A DNA stretch of 64,000 nucleotides from Actinomadura hallensis (GTDB lineage: Bacteria > Actinomycetota > Actinomycetes > Streptosporangiales > Streptosporangiaceae): positions 558,001-622,000 of the forward strand of contig NZ_VFPO01000001.1 in assembly GCF_006716765.1 (NCBI RefSeq). Direction: 5' to 3'. Positions 16,583 through 24,356 of the stretch are shown in pieces. Under the pieces are notes generated by a model. The model did no database searches. It had not been told where the DNA came from and saw only the letters and a list, made by a program, of their open reading frames with translations. The position numbers and the translations under genes are program-made. How positions within the stretch are numbered: the first letter of the stretch is position 1; each line of letters starts with the position of its first letter.

Positions 16583-18691
16583 ATGTCCGCACCCCGTGCC
16601 GCCCGCTGGATCGTCCCGATCGCGCTCGTGGTGGTCTGGCTCGCCATCGGCGGGACGCTCGGACCGTACGCGGGCAGGCTCGGCGAGGTCACCACCAACG
16701 AGCAGTCCTCGTTCCTGCCCAGCAACGCCGAGGCGACACGGGTGCTCGAACAGCAGTCGGCCTTCCAGCCCGACCGCACGATCCCCGCGATCGTGGTGTG
16801 GGAGGTCCTCGAGGGACGGATCACCCCCGGGCAGCGGGAGGAGGCCGGCCGGGCCCTCGCCTCGCTGCGGGGCGCCCCGTTCGTCGCGGGCGGGCCGTCA
16901 CCGATCATCCCGTCGCAGGACGGCATGGCGATGAGCGGCGTCGTGCAGATCGAGTCCGACGCCGGGGAGGAGATACCGGACGTCGTCGACCGCGTCCGCG
17001 ACGCGGCGGGCCAGGTCCAGGGGACGACCGCTTACGTGGGCGGGCCCGCCGCGACCCAGGCGGACTTCTCCGAGGCGTTCGCCGGCGTCGACACCATGCT
17101 CCTGCTCACCGCGCTCGCGGTGGTGCTGCTGATCCTGCTGCTCGTCTACCGCAGCGTGCTCCTCCCGCTGCTGATCATCCTCGGCTCGATCCTGGCGCTC
17201 GGGTTCGCCAGCGCGATCGCCTACTACATGGCCGACAACGACGTGGTGACGGTGGACGGCCAGGTGCAGGGCATCCTGTCGATCCTGGTCATCGGCGCCA
17301 CCACCGACTACGCGCTGCTGCTGTCGGCCCGGTTCCGGGAGGAGCTGACCCACGGGACGGACCGGCTGCACGCCATGTGGACGGCGTGGCGGCGCTCGGC
17401 CGGCGCCATCGTCGCCAGCGGCGGCACCGTCGCCGCCGGCCTGCTGGCGCTGCTGCTCAGCGACCTGTCCAACAACCGCGCCCTCGGGCCGGTCGGGGCG
17501 CTCGGCATCGCCTGCGCGCTGCTGAGCGCGCTCACCTACCTGCCCGCCGTCCTGGCCGTCTTCGGCCGGGCGGCGTACTGGCCGTCCCGCCCGCACCCGG
17601 ACCGCCCGGACTCCTCCCGGCACGCCATCTGGGAGCGCATCGCCCGGCTGATCGACCGGCGTCCCCGCCGCATCTGGGCGGCCTGCCTGATCGTGCTGTG
17701 CGCGGGCGCCGCGCTCATGCCGACCCTGCGGACCGAAGGGGTGCCGCTGAGCGAGACGTTCGTCGGCGAGGCGTCCTCGGTGACGGCGCAGGAGGTCCTC
17801 GACGAGCACTTCCCCGGCGGCGCGGGCAACCCCGCCATCCTGATCGCCAACGCGTCCGCGCTGCCGCAGGTGATCTCCACGGCGCAGCAGACCGAGGGCG
17901 TCTCGGCGGCGCGTCCGCGCACCGGGCAGGACGGCCGGCCCCTGGTGGTGGACGGCCGCGCCCTGGCCGAGGTCACGCTGAGCAGCGCCTCCGACAGCGA
18001 GGAGGCGCGGCAGACCGTGGACAGGCTGCGCGCCGGCCTCCACGACGTCCCCGGAGCGGACGCGCTCGTCGGCGGCTACACGGCCCAGCAGGTCGACACC
18101 CAGGCCGCCGCGCAGCGCGACCGCAAGGTGATCATCCCGGTCGTCCTGGCGATCATCATCGTGATCCTGGTCGCCCTGCTGCGCTCGCTGGCGATGCCGG
18201 TCCTGCTGGTCGCCACCGTCGCGCTCAACTACCTCGCGACCCTCGGCGTCGCGGCCCTGATCTTCCGGCATCTGCTCGACTACACCGCCACCGACCCGTC
18301 GGTGACGCTGTACGGGTTCGTCTTCCTGGTCGCGCTGGGCGTCGACTACAACATCTTCCTGATGACCCGCGCGCGGGAGGAGTCCCTGCGCCACGGGGTC
18401 CGCCGCGGCGTCCTGGACGGCCTGACCGTGACGGGCGGCGTCATCACCTCCGCGGGCGTGGTGCTGGCGGCCACCTTCACGGCCCTGGTGGTCATCCCGC
18501 TGTCGTTCCTCGTCCAGATCGCCTTCATCGTGGCGTTCGGCGTGCTGATGGACACCCTGGTGGTCCGCTCACTCCTCGTCCCCGCCCTGGTCCGCGACCT
18601 GGGGCCCGTCGTCTGGTGGCCGGGGGTCCTCTACCGCCGGGGCGACTCCGGGAAGGAACCCGGGAGAACCGACAACCCCGCCACCCGCTGA
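16583..18691 (+). CDS. MMPL-family RND transporter
   Basis: An inner-membrane RND-type exporter of 702 residues, the size of the short actinomycete MMPL (YdfJ-like) class. One N-terminal membrane helix (residues 10-28) is followed by an extracytoplasmic porter domain, a five-helix bundle (about 170-330), a second large loop and a C-terminal five-helix bundle. ATTDYALLLSARFREEL and ALGVDYNIFLMTRAREES carry the paired Asp-Tyr proton-relay motifs of both halves. The gene stands alone between the hydantoinase and phenylacetate clusters, so its cargo (lipid, drug or siderophore) cannot be guessed from neighbours. A GAGG site lies before the ATG. Confidence 0.93.
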   Translation: MSAPRAARWIVPIALVVVWLAIGGTLGPYAGRLGEVTTNEQSSFLPSNAEATRVLEQQSAFQPDRTIPAIVVWEVLEGRITPGQREEAGRALASLRGAPFVAGGPSPIIPSQDGMAMSGVVQIESDAGEEIPDVVDRVRDAAGQVQGTTAYVGGPAATQADFSEAFAGVDTMLLLTALAVVLLILLLVYRSVLLPLLIILGSILALGFASAIAYYMADNDVVTVDGQVQGILSILVIGATTDYALLLSARFREELTHGTDRLHAMWTAWRRSAGAIVASGGTVAAGLLALLLSDLSNNRALGPVGALGIACALLSALTYLPAVLAVFGRAAYWPSRPHPDRPDSSRHAIWERIARLIDRRPRRIWAACLIVLCAGAALMPTLRTEGVPLSETFVGEASSVTAQEVLDEHFPGGAGNPAILIANASALPQVISTAQQTEGVSAARPRTGQDGRPLVVDGRALAEVTLSSASDSEEARQTVDRLRAGLHDVPGADALVGGYTAQQVDTQAAAQRDRKVIIPVVLAIIIVILVALLRSLAMPVLLVATVALNYLATLGVAALIFRHLLDYTATDPSVTLYGFVFLVALGVDYNIFLMTRAREESLRHGVRRGVLDGLTVTGGVITSAGVVLAATFTALVVIPLSFLVQIAFIVAFGVLMDTLVVRSLLVPALVRDLGPVVWWPGVLYRRGDSGKEPGRTDNPATR

Positions 18692-18743
18692 CCTCCGGAC
18701 GGCGCCGCCCTTGCGCGGGGCGGGGGCGGCGTGTCACGCTAAT

Positions 18744-18761
18744 ACTGAACGAGCGGTAAGT
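18744..18761. promoter_or_regulatory. TetR-type operator at the paa promoter
   Basis: The 18-bp element has the symmetric form ACTnAnCGnnCGnTnAGT: ACTGAACGA followed by GCGGTAAGT. It overlaps a possible -10 (TAATAC, 18740-18745) and lies 25 bp before the paaA start. Its form and place fit the TetR regulator encoded at the other end of the operon. Confidence 0.72.
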
Positions 18762-18786
18762 AATTGCGTTCAGTCCGGAGGATCCG

Positions 18787-19779
18787 ATGACGAGTGCCCC
18801 GGCCGAAGCGGCCCCGGACAGGAGACGAGCCCCGGACGAGGCGGCGCCGGAGGAGTTCCAGGCCGCGTTCGACGCGACCATCGCGCGCCGCGACCGCATC
18901 GAGCCCCGAGACTGGATGCCCGAGGGCTACCGGAGGACGCTCGTGCGGCAGATCGCCCAGCACGCGCACTCGGAGGTCATCGGCATGCAGCCCGAGGGCA
19001 ACTGGATCGGGCGCGCGCCCTCCCTGCGGCGCAAGGCGATCCTGCTGGCCAAGGTGCAGGACGAGGCCGGGCACGGGCTGTACCTGTACTCCGCGTGCGA
19101 GACGCTCGGGGTGTCCCGCGCCGAGCTGACCGAGCTGCTGCTGTCCGGCCGGCAGAAGTACTCCTCGATCTTCAACTACCCGACGCTGTCCTACGCCGAC
19201 GTCGGCACGATCGGCTGGCTCGTCGACGGGGCCGCGATCGTCAACCAGGTGCCGCTCTGCCGCACCTCCTACGGGCCGTACGGCCGCGCGATGATCCGCA
19301 TCTGCAAGGAGGAGTCGTTCCATCAGCGGCAGGGCTACGAGCTGCTGATGACGATGATGCGCGGTACCGAAGCCCAGCGGGAGATGGTGCAGGAGTCGGT
19401 GAACCGGTTCTGGTGGCCGTCGCTCATGATGTTCGGGCCGCCGGACGACAAGTCCCCCAACAGCGCGCGGTCGATGGCGTGGGGCATCAAGCGCAACTCC
19501 AACGACGAGCTGCGGCAGAAGTTCGTGGACATGACCGTCCCGCAGGCCGACGCGCTCGGGGTGACGCTGCCCGACCCTGGCCTGCGCTGGAACGAGGAGC
19601 GCGGCCACTACGACTTCAGCGAGCCCGACTGGGACGAGTTCGCCGCCGTCATCAGCGGCAACGGGCCGTGCAACGCGCAGCGGCTGGCCCGCCGGCGGGC
19701 CGCCCACGAGGAGGGCGCCTGGGTGCGGGAGGCGGCCCTGGCGTTCGCGAACCGGTCCGCGGGAGGGGGCGCCGCATGA
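18787..19779 (+). CDS. paaA: 1,2-phenylacetyl-CoA epoxidase, catalytic subunit PaaA
   Basis: Catalytic di-iron subunit of the phenylacetyl-CoA multicomponent monooxygenase, which epoxidises the CoA-activated aromatic ring. Iron-ligand motifs are visible: [30 protein letters not shown] (ExxH) and [15 protein letters not shown] (ExxH). The length (330) matches PaaA. A GGAGG site lies 6 bp before the ATG. It is the first gene of paaABCDE, and its stop overlaps paaB (ATGA). A TetR-type operator lies just upstream. The CoA ligase (paaK) and later pathway genes are not in the window. Confidence 0.97.
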   Translation: MTSAPAEAAPDRRRAPDEAAPEEFQAAFDATIARRDRIEPRDWMPEGYRRTLVRQIAQHAHSEVIGMQPEGNWIGRAPSLRRKAILLAKVQDEAGHGLYLYSACETLGVSRAELTELLLSGRQKYSSIFNYPTLSYADVGTIGWLVDGAAIVNQVPLCRTSYGPYGRAMIRICKEESFHQRQGYELLMTMMRGTEAQREMVQESVNRFWWPSLMMFGPPDDKSPNSARSMAWGIKRNSNDELRQKFVDMTVPQADALGVTLPDPGLRWNEERGHYDFSEPDWDEFAAVISGNGPCNAQRLARRRAAHEEGAWVREAALAFANRSAGGGAA

Positions 19780-20078
19780 GCGCGGAGAGCGCGAGCAGGC
19801 GGGAATGGCCGCTGTACGAGGTGTTCGTCCGCGGCAAGAGAGGGCTCAACCACGTGCACGTCGGGTCGCTGCACGCCCCCGACGACGCGATGGCGCTGCG
19901 GCACGCGCGGGACGTCTACACGCGCCGCAACGAGGGCGTGAGCATCTGGGTGGTCCGCGCCGACGCGATCACCGCGTCCAGCCCGGACGAGAAGGACCCC
20001 CTGTTCGCGCCCAGCGGCGACAAGGTCTACCGGCACCCGACGTTCTACGAGATCCCCGGGAACGTCCCGCACATGTGA
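19776..20078 (+). CDS. paaB: Phenylacetyl-CoA epoxidase subunit PaaB
   Basis: Small structural subunit (100 residues) needed for assembly of the PaaABC complex. It has the PaaB core [41 protein letters not shown], followed by [11 protein letters not shown] and a C-terminal HPTFYEIP. It is coupled to paaA by a 4-bp overlap and lies 13 bp before paaC. Confidence 0.97.
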   Translation: MSAESASRREWPLYEVFVRGKRGLNHVHVGSLHAPDDAMALRHARDVYTRRNEGVSIWVVRADAITASSPDEKDPLFAPSGDKVYRHPTFYEIPGNVPHM

Positions 20079-20091
20079 CCGGAGGCCCCGG

Positions 20092-21009
20092 ATGAACGAC
20101 CAGGAAAGCATCTTCGACGGGCTCCTCGAAGCCGGGGACGCCTCGCAGTGGGCGTTCGGCACCGACTTCGAGGACCCGCTCGCCGGCGTCGACACGACCG
20201 TCCCCGACGGCGTCGACCACGTCGGCCTCGCCCTCTACTGCCTCATGCTCGGCGACGACGCCCTGATCATGTCGCAGCGGCTGTCCGAGTGGTGCAGCCG
20301 GGCGCCCGACCTCGAAGAGGACATCGCGCTGGCGAACATCGCCCTCGACCTGCTCGGGCAGGCGCGGCTGCTGCTGGCGCGGGCGGCCGCCGCCGACCCG
20401 GGCGTGGTGCCCGCCCTCCCGGCGGGTTCGCCGGTCCCGGCGGAGGACGCGCTCGCGTTCTTCCGCGAGGCCGATCAGTTCCACAACGTGCGGCTCGCGG
20501 AGGTGCCGAACGGCGACTTCGCGCACGCGGTGGTCCGCCTGCTGCTGTTCTCGGCGGCGAGGCTCGCGCTCCTCGAACGGCTGCGCGGGAGCAGGGACGC
20601 GGTGCTCGCGGCGGTGGCGGCCAAGGGCGTCAAGGAGGTCGCCTACCACCGCGACTGGGCGGGACGCTGGTTCCTCACCTTGGCGCAGGGCACCCAGGAG
20701 TCGCACCGCAGGCTGGTGAACGCCTTGGACGAGCTGTGGCCGCTCAAACCCGAGCTGGTCTCCGCCCACCCTCTGGAGGTCTCCCTCGCCGAGGCGGGCG
20801 TCGGCGTCGACCCCGCGTCGTTCGGGGACGAGGTGGACGCCGTCCTCGACCAGGTCTTCGCCGTCAGCGGCGTCGAACGCCCGGACCGCCCGCCGCTCCC
20901 CGGCGTCGGCGGCCGGACGGGCCGCCACGGCCTGCACACCGAGGCGCTCGGCCTGCTCCTCGCCGAGATGCAGGTCGTCGCCCGCGCGCACCCGGAGGGG
21001 CGATGGTGA
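20092..21009 (+). CDS. paaC: Phenylacetyl-CoA epoxidase subunit PaaC
   Basis: Structural, catalytically inactive ferritin-like partner of PaaA, 305 residues. Recognisable blocks are LGDDALIMSQRLSEWCSRAPDLEEDIALANIALDLLGQAR and EVAYHRDWAGRWFLTLAQGTQESHRR. An alanine-rich insert (AAAADPGVVPALPAGSPVPAEDALAFF, residues 100-125) is longer than in enterobacterial PaaC. A GGAGG site precedes the ATG. The stop overlaps paaD by 7 bp. Confidence 0.96.
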   Translation: MNDQESIFDGLLEAGDASQWAFGTDFEDPLAGVDTTVPDGVDHVGLALYCLMLGDDALIMSQRLSEWCSRAPDLEEDIALANIALDLLGQARLLLARAAAADPGVVPALPAGSPVPAEDALAFFREADQFHNVRLAEVPNGDFAHAVVRLLLFSAARLALLERLRGSRDAVLAAVAAKGVKEVAYHRDWAGRWFLTLAQGTQESHRRLVNALDELWPLKPELVSAHPLEVSLAEAGVGVDPASFGDEVDAVLDQVFAVSGVERPDRPPLPGVGGRTGRHGLHTEALGLLLAEMQVVARAHPEGRW

Positions 21010-21518
21010 CCGTCCGGGAACGCGCCGCCGAGGTCGCCGCCCAGGTCCGCGACCCGGAGATGCCGATGCTCACCCTGGCCGACCTCGGCGTCCTGCGCGG
21101 CGTCGAGGTGGAGCGAGGGCCCGGCGGGGACGAGGTCGTCGTCGCCTCGATCACCCCCACCTACACCGGCTGCCCGGCGATGGCGACCATGCGCGACGAC
21201 CTCGTCCACAGGCTGAACAAGGCGGGGTTCCCCCGGGTGGAGGTGCGCGTCGTCCTCGATCCGCCGTGGTCGAGCGACTGGATCTCCGAGCGCGGCCGGG
21301 CCGCCCTGCGGGAGGCGGGACTGTCCCCGCCCGGCCCCGCCCGCCGCGGCGGCGGGGCCGTGGCCCTCAACCTCGGGCCGACGCGCCGCGCGCCCGCCTG
21401 CCCCCGCTGCGGCTCCACCGCCACCCGCCTGACCTCGGAATTCGGGTCCACCGCCTGCAAGGCCCTGTACCGCTGCACCGGCTGCCTCGAACCGTTCGAG
21501 CACGTCAAGGAGATCTGA
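21003..21518 (+). CDS. paaD: PaaD, Fe-S assembly (DUF59/MIP18) protein
   Basis: Accessory protein thought to help mature the Fe-S cluster of PaaE. Residues 1-95 form the MIP18/DUF59 domain (VRDPEMPMLTLADLGVLRGVE, TPTYTGCPAMATM, the latter with its conserved cysteine). Residues 120-171 form a zinc-ribbon-like tail with CPRCGST and CTGC, as in other PaaD proteins. It overlaps paaC by 7 bp and paaE by one base (TGATG). Confidence 0.95.
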   Translation: MVTVRERAAEVAAQVRDPEMPMLTLADLGVLRGVEVERGPGGDEVVVASITPTYTGCPAMATMRDDLVHRLNKAGFPRVEVRVVLDPPWSSDWISERGRAALREAGLSPPGPARRGGGAVALNLGPTRRAPACPRCGSTATRLTSEFGSTACKALYRCTGCLEPFEHVKEI

Positions 21519-22600
21519 TGACCACTCCGGCTCCCGCGCGGACCCGGCCGGGCGCCGCCTTCCACACGCTGACCGTGGCGGCGGTCGAGCGCCTGTGCGA
21601 GGACGCCGCCGCGATCACCTTCGACGTGCCCGCCGAGCTGCGGGAGGCGTACGCGTTCAAGGCCGGGCAGTCGCTCACCCTGCGCCGCTTCAAGGACGGG
21701 GAGGAGCACCGCCGCACCTACTCGATCTGCGCCCCGGCCGGCGCCCCGCTCCGCATCGGGGTCCGCGAGGTCCCGGACGGCTACTTCTCCTCGTGGCTCG
21801 TGCGCGAGGTCGTGCCGGGCACCCGGATCGAGGTGCGGACGCCGTCCGGCTCCTGGCAGGCCGACCCGTCCACCGGCGAGCGGCACCTGTGCGTCGCCGC
21901 CGGGTCCGGCATCACCCCGCTGCTCTCGGTCGCGTCCACGGTTCTGACCCACCCGTCCACCCAGGTGTCGCTCCTGTACGGCAACCGGACGAGCCGGACG
22001 GTGATGTTCGCCGAGGAGCTGGGCGACCTGAAGAACCGGTACGGCGCCCGGTTCCAGCTGGTCCACGTCCTGTCGCGCGAGCCGCGGGACGTGGAGCTGT
22101 TCTCCGGCCGCCTCGACCGCGACCGGCTGCGCCGCCTGCTCACCGACCTCGTGCCCGCGGAGGTCTTCGACCACGTCTGGCTCTGCGGGCCGCTCCAGAT
22201 GATCGAGGACGCGCGGGCGGTGCTCCGCGAGCTCGCCGTGCCCGCCGAGGTGCACGTCGAGCTGTTCTACGTGGACGAGCCCCCGCCGCAGCCGAGGCGG
22301 GCCGCCGGGGTGCCGCCGGGCGCGACGACCGAGCTGACCATGGTGCTCGACGGGCTGCGGACGACGGCGTCCGTCCCGAGGGACGTGACGCTCCTCGAAG
22401 GCGCCCAGGCGTCCCGCGCCGATCTGCCGTTCGCCTGCAAGGGCGGCGTCTGCGGGACGTGCCGCGCCGTCGTCCGCGAAGGCGAGGTCGACATGCGCCG
22501 CAACTACGCCCTGGAGGAGGCCGAGCTGGACGCGGGGTTCGTCCTCACGTGCCAGACGTTCCCGGTCGGCGACAGGGTCACGATCGACTACGACGCCTGA
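21518..22600 (+). CDS. paaE: PaaE, NADPH:flavin/2Fe-2S reductase of the epoxidase
   Basis: Electron-transfer subunit. The N-terminal ferredoxin-NADP reductase module has RRTYSICAP for FAD binding and CVAAGSGITPLLSVA for nucleotide binding, and the C-terminal plant-type ferredoxin has CKGGVCGTCRAVV and CQTFP as 2Fe-2S ligands. The length (360) matches PaaE. It is the last gene of the operon and converges on the TetR gene. Confidence 0.96.
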   Translation: MTTPAPARTRPGAAFHTLTVAAVERLCEDAAAITFDVPAELREAYAFKAGQSLTLRRFKDGEEHRRTYSICAPAGAPLRIGVREVPDGYFSSWLVREVVPGTRIEVRTPSGSWQADPSTGERHLCVAAGSGITPLLSVASTVLTHPSTQVSLLYGNRTSRTVMFAEELGDLKNRYGARFQLVHVLSREPRDVELFSGRLDRDRLRRLLTDLVPAEVFDHVWLCGPLQMIEDARAVLRELAVPAEVHVELFYVDEPPPQPRRAAGVPPGATTELTMVLDGLRTTASVPRDVTLLEGAQASRADLPFACKGGVCGTCRAVVREGEVDMRRNYALEEAELDAGFVLTCQTFPVGDRVTIDYDA

Positions 22601-22616
22601 GCGGGGTCACGGCGCC

Positions 22617-22654
22617 CGACCTCGACTACGGCGCCCGACCCCGACTACGGCGCC
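22617..22654. repeat. Tandem 19-bp repeat between paaE and the TetR gene
   Basis: Two adjoining 19-bp units (22617-22635 and 22636-22654) differ at one position; each ends in CGACTACGGCGCC. A partial third unit (CGGCGCC) precedes them. The second unit overlaps the last codons of the TetR gene. The inner GGCGCC motifs could form a hairpin between the converging genes. Confidence 0.7.
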
Positions 22655-23280
22655 GGGGGCTCGTGGCGGGCGAGCCCGTCGAAGGCCATCGTCGTGAGGG
22701 TCCGGGCGACCGTCGCGGTGTCGTACGCGCCGTCCGCGCGGTACCACTCGACCAGCGAGTTCACCATGCCGAACAGCAGCCGGCTGACCAGCGCCGGCGG
22801 CACGTCGTCGCGCAGCGCGCCCTCCTTCACGGCGTCCGCGACGAGCGCGGCGAGACGGTCGTCCAGCCAGCGGCGCCGCTCCAGGGCCGCCTGCTCGACC
22901 GGGCTGTTGCCGCGCACCCGCAGCAGGAGCGTGACGGACGGCTGGTGCGCCACCAGGACCTCGACGCTGCGCCGCACCACGTGGCGCAGACGCTCGTAGG
23001 CGCTCGTCCCGGCCCGCTCATGGGACGCCTCGGTCACCAGCGCGGTGAGTTCGTCGAGGGCGTCGTCCAAAGCCAGGCTCAGCAGCTGTTCCTTGCTCGT
23101 GACGTGGTGGTAGATCGCCGGCTTGGTCAGCCCCAGCTCCTTGGCCAGGTCTCCCATGCTCGTGGCGTCGTACCCCTTGCGGTTGAACAGCTCCACCGCC
23201 GTGCGCAGGATCGTCTCCTGGTCATAACCGGGACGCCCGCGCCGCCGCCGTACAGGCGGTTCCCCAGACCCGGTCGACAT
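22645..23280 (-). CDS. TetR-family regulator of the paa operon
   Basis: A TetR repressor of 211 residues. The helix-turn-helix spans residues 20-60 (ILRTAVELFNRKGYDATSMG, then LGLTKPAIYHHVTSKEQLL), and a TetR_C-like helical domain follows. ATG is preferred, although a GTG one codon upstream is equally possible. It faces paaE at the end of the paaABCDE operon; this layout, plus the TetR-type site before paaA, makes it the probable PaaR-type regulator responding to phenylacetyl-CoA. That effector is known for some PaaR proteins, not shown here. Confidence 0.9.
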   Translation of the reverse strand: MSTGSGEPPVRRRRGRPGYDQETILRTAVELFNRKGYDATSMGDLAKELGLTKPAIYHHVTSKEQLLSLALDDALDELTALVTEASHERAGTSAYERLRHVVRRSVEVLVAHQPSVTLLLRVRGNSPVEQAALERRRWLDDRLAALVADAVKEGALRDDVPPALVSRLLFGMVNSLVEWYRADGAYDTATVARTLTTMAFDGLARHEPPAP

Positions 23281-23396
23281 CACCCCCGCAGCATCTCACG
23301 CCCGCCGGTGGCGGCGATCAACGCGGCGCGGCCCGACGGAGATGCGCGCCGGGCGGTCCGCATGTTCCCGGGAGAAGCGGATAGTGCGCTTCTGGC

Positions 23397-23410
23397 GGGA
23401 CCTTCGCCTC
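23397..23410 (+). promoter_or_regulatory. Possible DosR-like box before the stress-protein gene
   Basis: GGGACCTTCGCCTC resembles the DosR/DevR half-site form GGGACCTTCGGCCC, differing in the right half. It lies about 70 bp before the start of the universal stress gene, the usual kind of DosR target. The match is imperfect. Confidence 0.35.
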
Positions 23411-23478
23411 TAACCGGCTCCTGGGCCGTCATTGAGGCTGGGAGCCATGGGCACTGGGTGCGGGGAAGGGAGCACACG

Positions 23479-24345
23479 TTGCCGGAAGCATTGTCGGGAG
23501 CGATCGTCGTCGGCACCGATGGGTCGCCGGAGGCGGAGCGAGCGGTGGAGTGGGCCGCCGGGGAGGCGGTGCTCCGGGGACGGTCGCTGCGCATCGTCCA
23601 CGCCGTGGAGCGGTGGCCGTTCAGGGTGCCGCTGCTCGCGCCGTCCGACGGGGCCGTCGAGGAGGGGAAGGCGATCCTGGAGGCGGCGCGCGCGGCGGTT
23701 CGCGAGCGGTGGCCGGATCTGGGGGTGACGACCGCCCTGGTCGAGGAGGAGACCGAGAAGGCGCTGCGGGAGGAGTCGAAGGACGCGTTCGCGCTGGTGC
23801 TGGGCAGGAGAGGGCGGGGCGGGTTCGCCGGCATGCCGCTCGGGTCCACGAGCCGCCGGATGGCGTCCGAGTCCTCGGTGCCCGTCGTGATCGTGCGCGG
23901 GGAGGCGTCCGAGGGCGGCGAGGTCGTGGTGGGGGTCGACCTGTCGTGGGACTCGGAGCTGGTCCTTGAGCACGCCTTCGAGACCGCCGCCCTGTACGGC
24001 GCCCGGCTGCGGGCGGTCCACGCGTGGATGGTGTACGGGATGCCCGTCGAGTCGGGCGCCGTCTTCGACGAGGAGGCGGTGCACGACGAGCTGCTCGGGC
24101 GGGTCGTCGCGGCCCACGAGCCGCTGCGGGAGAAGTACCCGCACGTGGACGTCGTCGAGGACGTCGTCATGGCGCATCCGGTGACCGCGCTGACCGAGGC
24201 GTCGCGCGGCGCCCGCCTCCTCGTCGTCGGCGCCGATCACCACCACTGGGACGCGTTCCGGCTCGGCTCCGTCGCCCACGGGGCCGTGCACCACGCGGAG
24301 TGCCCGGTCACGGTCGTCCCCTACGGGCTGAACGGCGACCGCTGA
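23479..24345 (+). CDS. Tandem universal stress protein (UspA, two domains)
   Basis: Two UspA domains in one 288-residue protein, the usual actinobacterial layout. Domain 1 starts AIVVGTDGSPEAERAVEWA and contains GRRGRGGFAGMPLGSTSRRM, an ATP-binding G-2x-G-9x-GS/T motif. Domain 2 starts VVVGVDLSWDSELVLEHAF; its loop GADHHHWDAFRLGSVAHGAVHH lacks part of the glycine pattern, so ATP binding may be confined to domain 1. The TTG start is chosen because GGGAAGGGAG precedes it by 6 bp; a GTG 21 bp upstream is the alternative. Such proteins are often induced by hypoxia or dormancy. Confidence 0.88.
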   Translation: MPEALSGAIVVGTDGSPEAERAVEWAAGEAVLRGRSLRIVHAVERWPFRVPLLAPSDGAVEEGKAILEAARAAVRERWPDLGVTTALVEEETEKALREESKDAFALVLGRRGRGGFAGMPLGSTSRRMASESSVPVVIVRGEASEGGEVVVGVDLSWDSELVLEHAFETAALYGARLRAVHAWMVYGMPVESGAVFDEEAVHDELLGRVVAAHEPLREKYPHVDVVEDVVMAHPVTALTEASRGARLLVVGADHHHWDAFRLGSVAHGAVHHAECPVTVVPYGLNGDR

Positions 24346-24356
24346 CCGCCGGTCCC

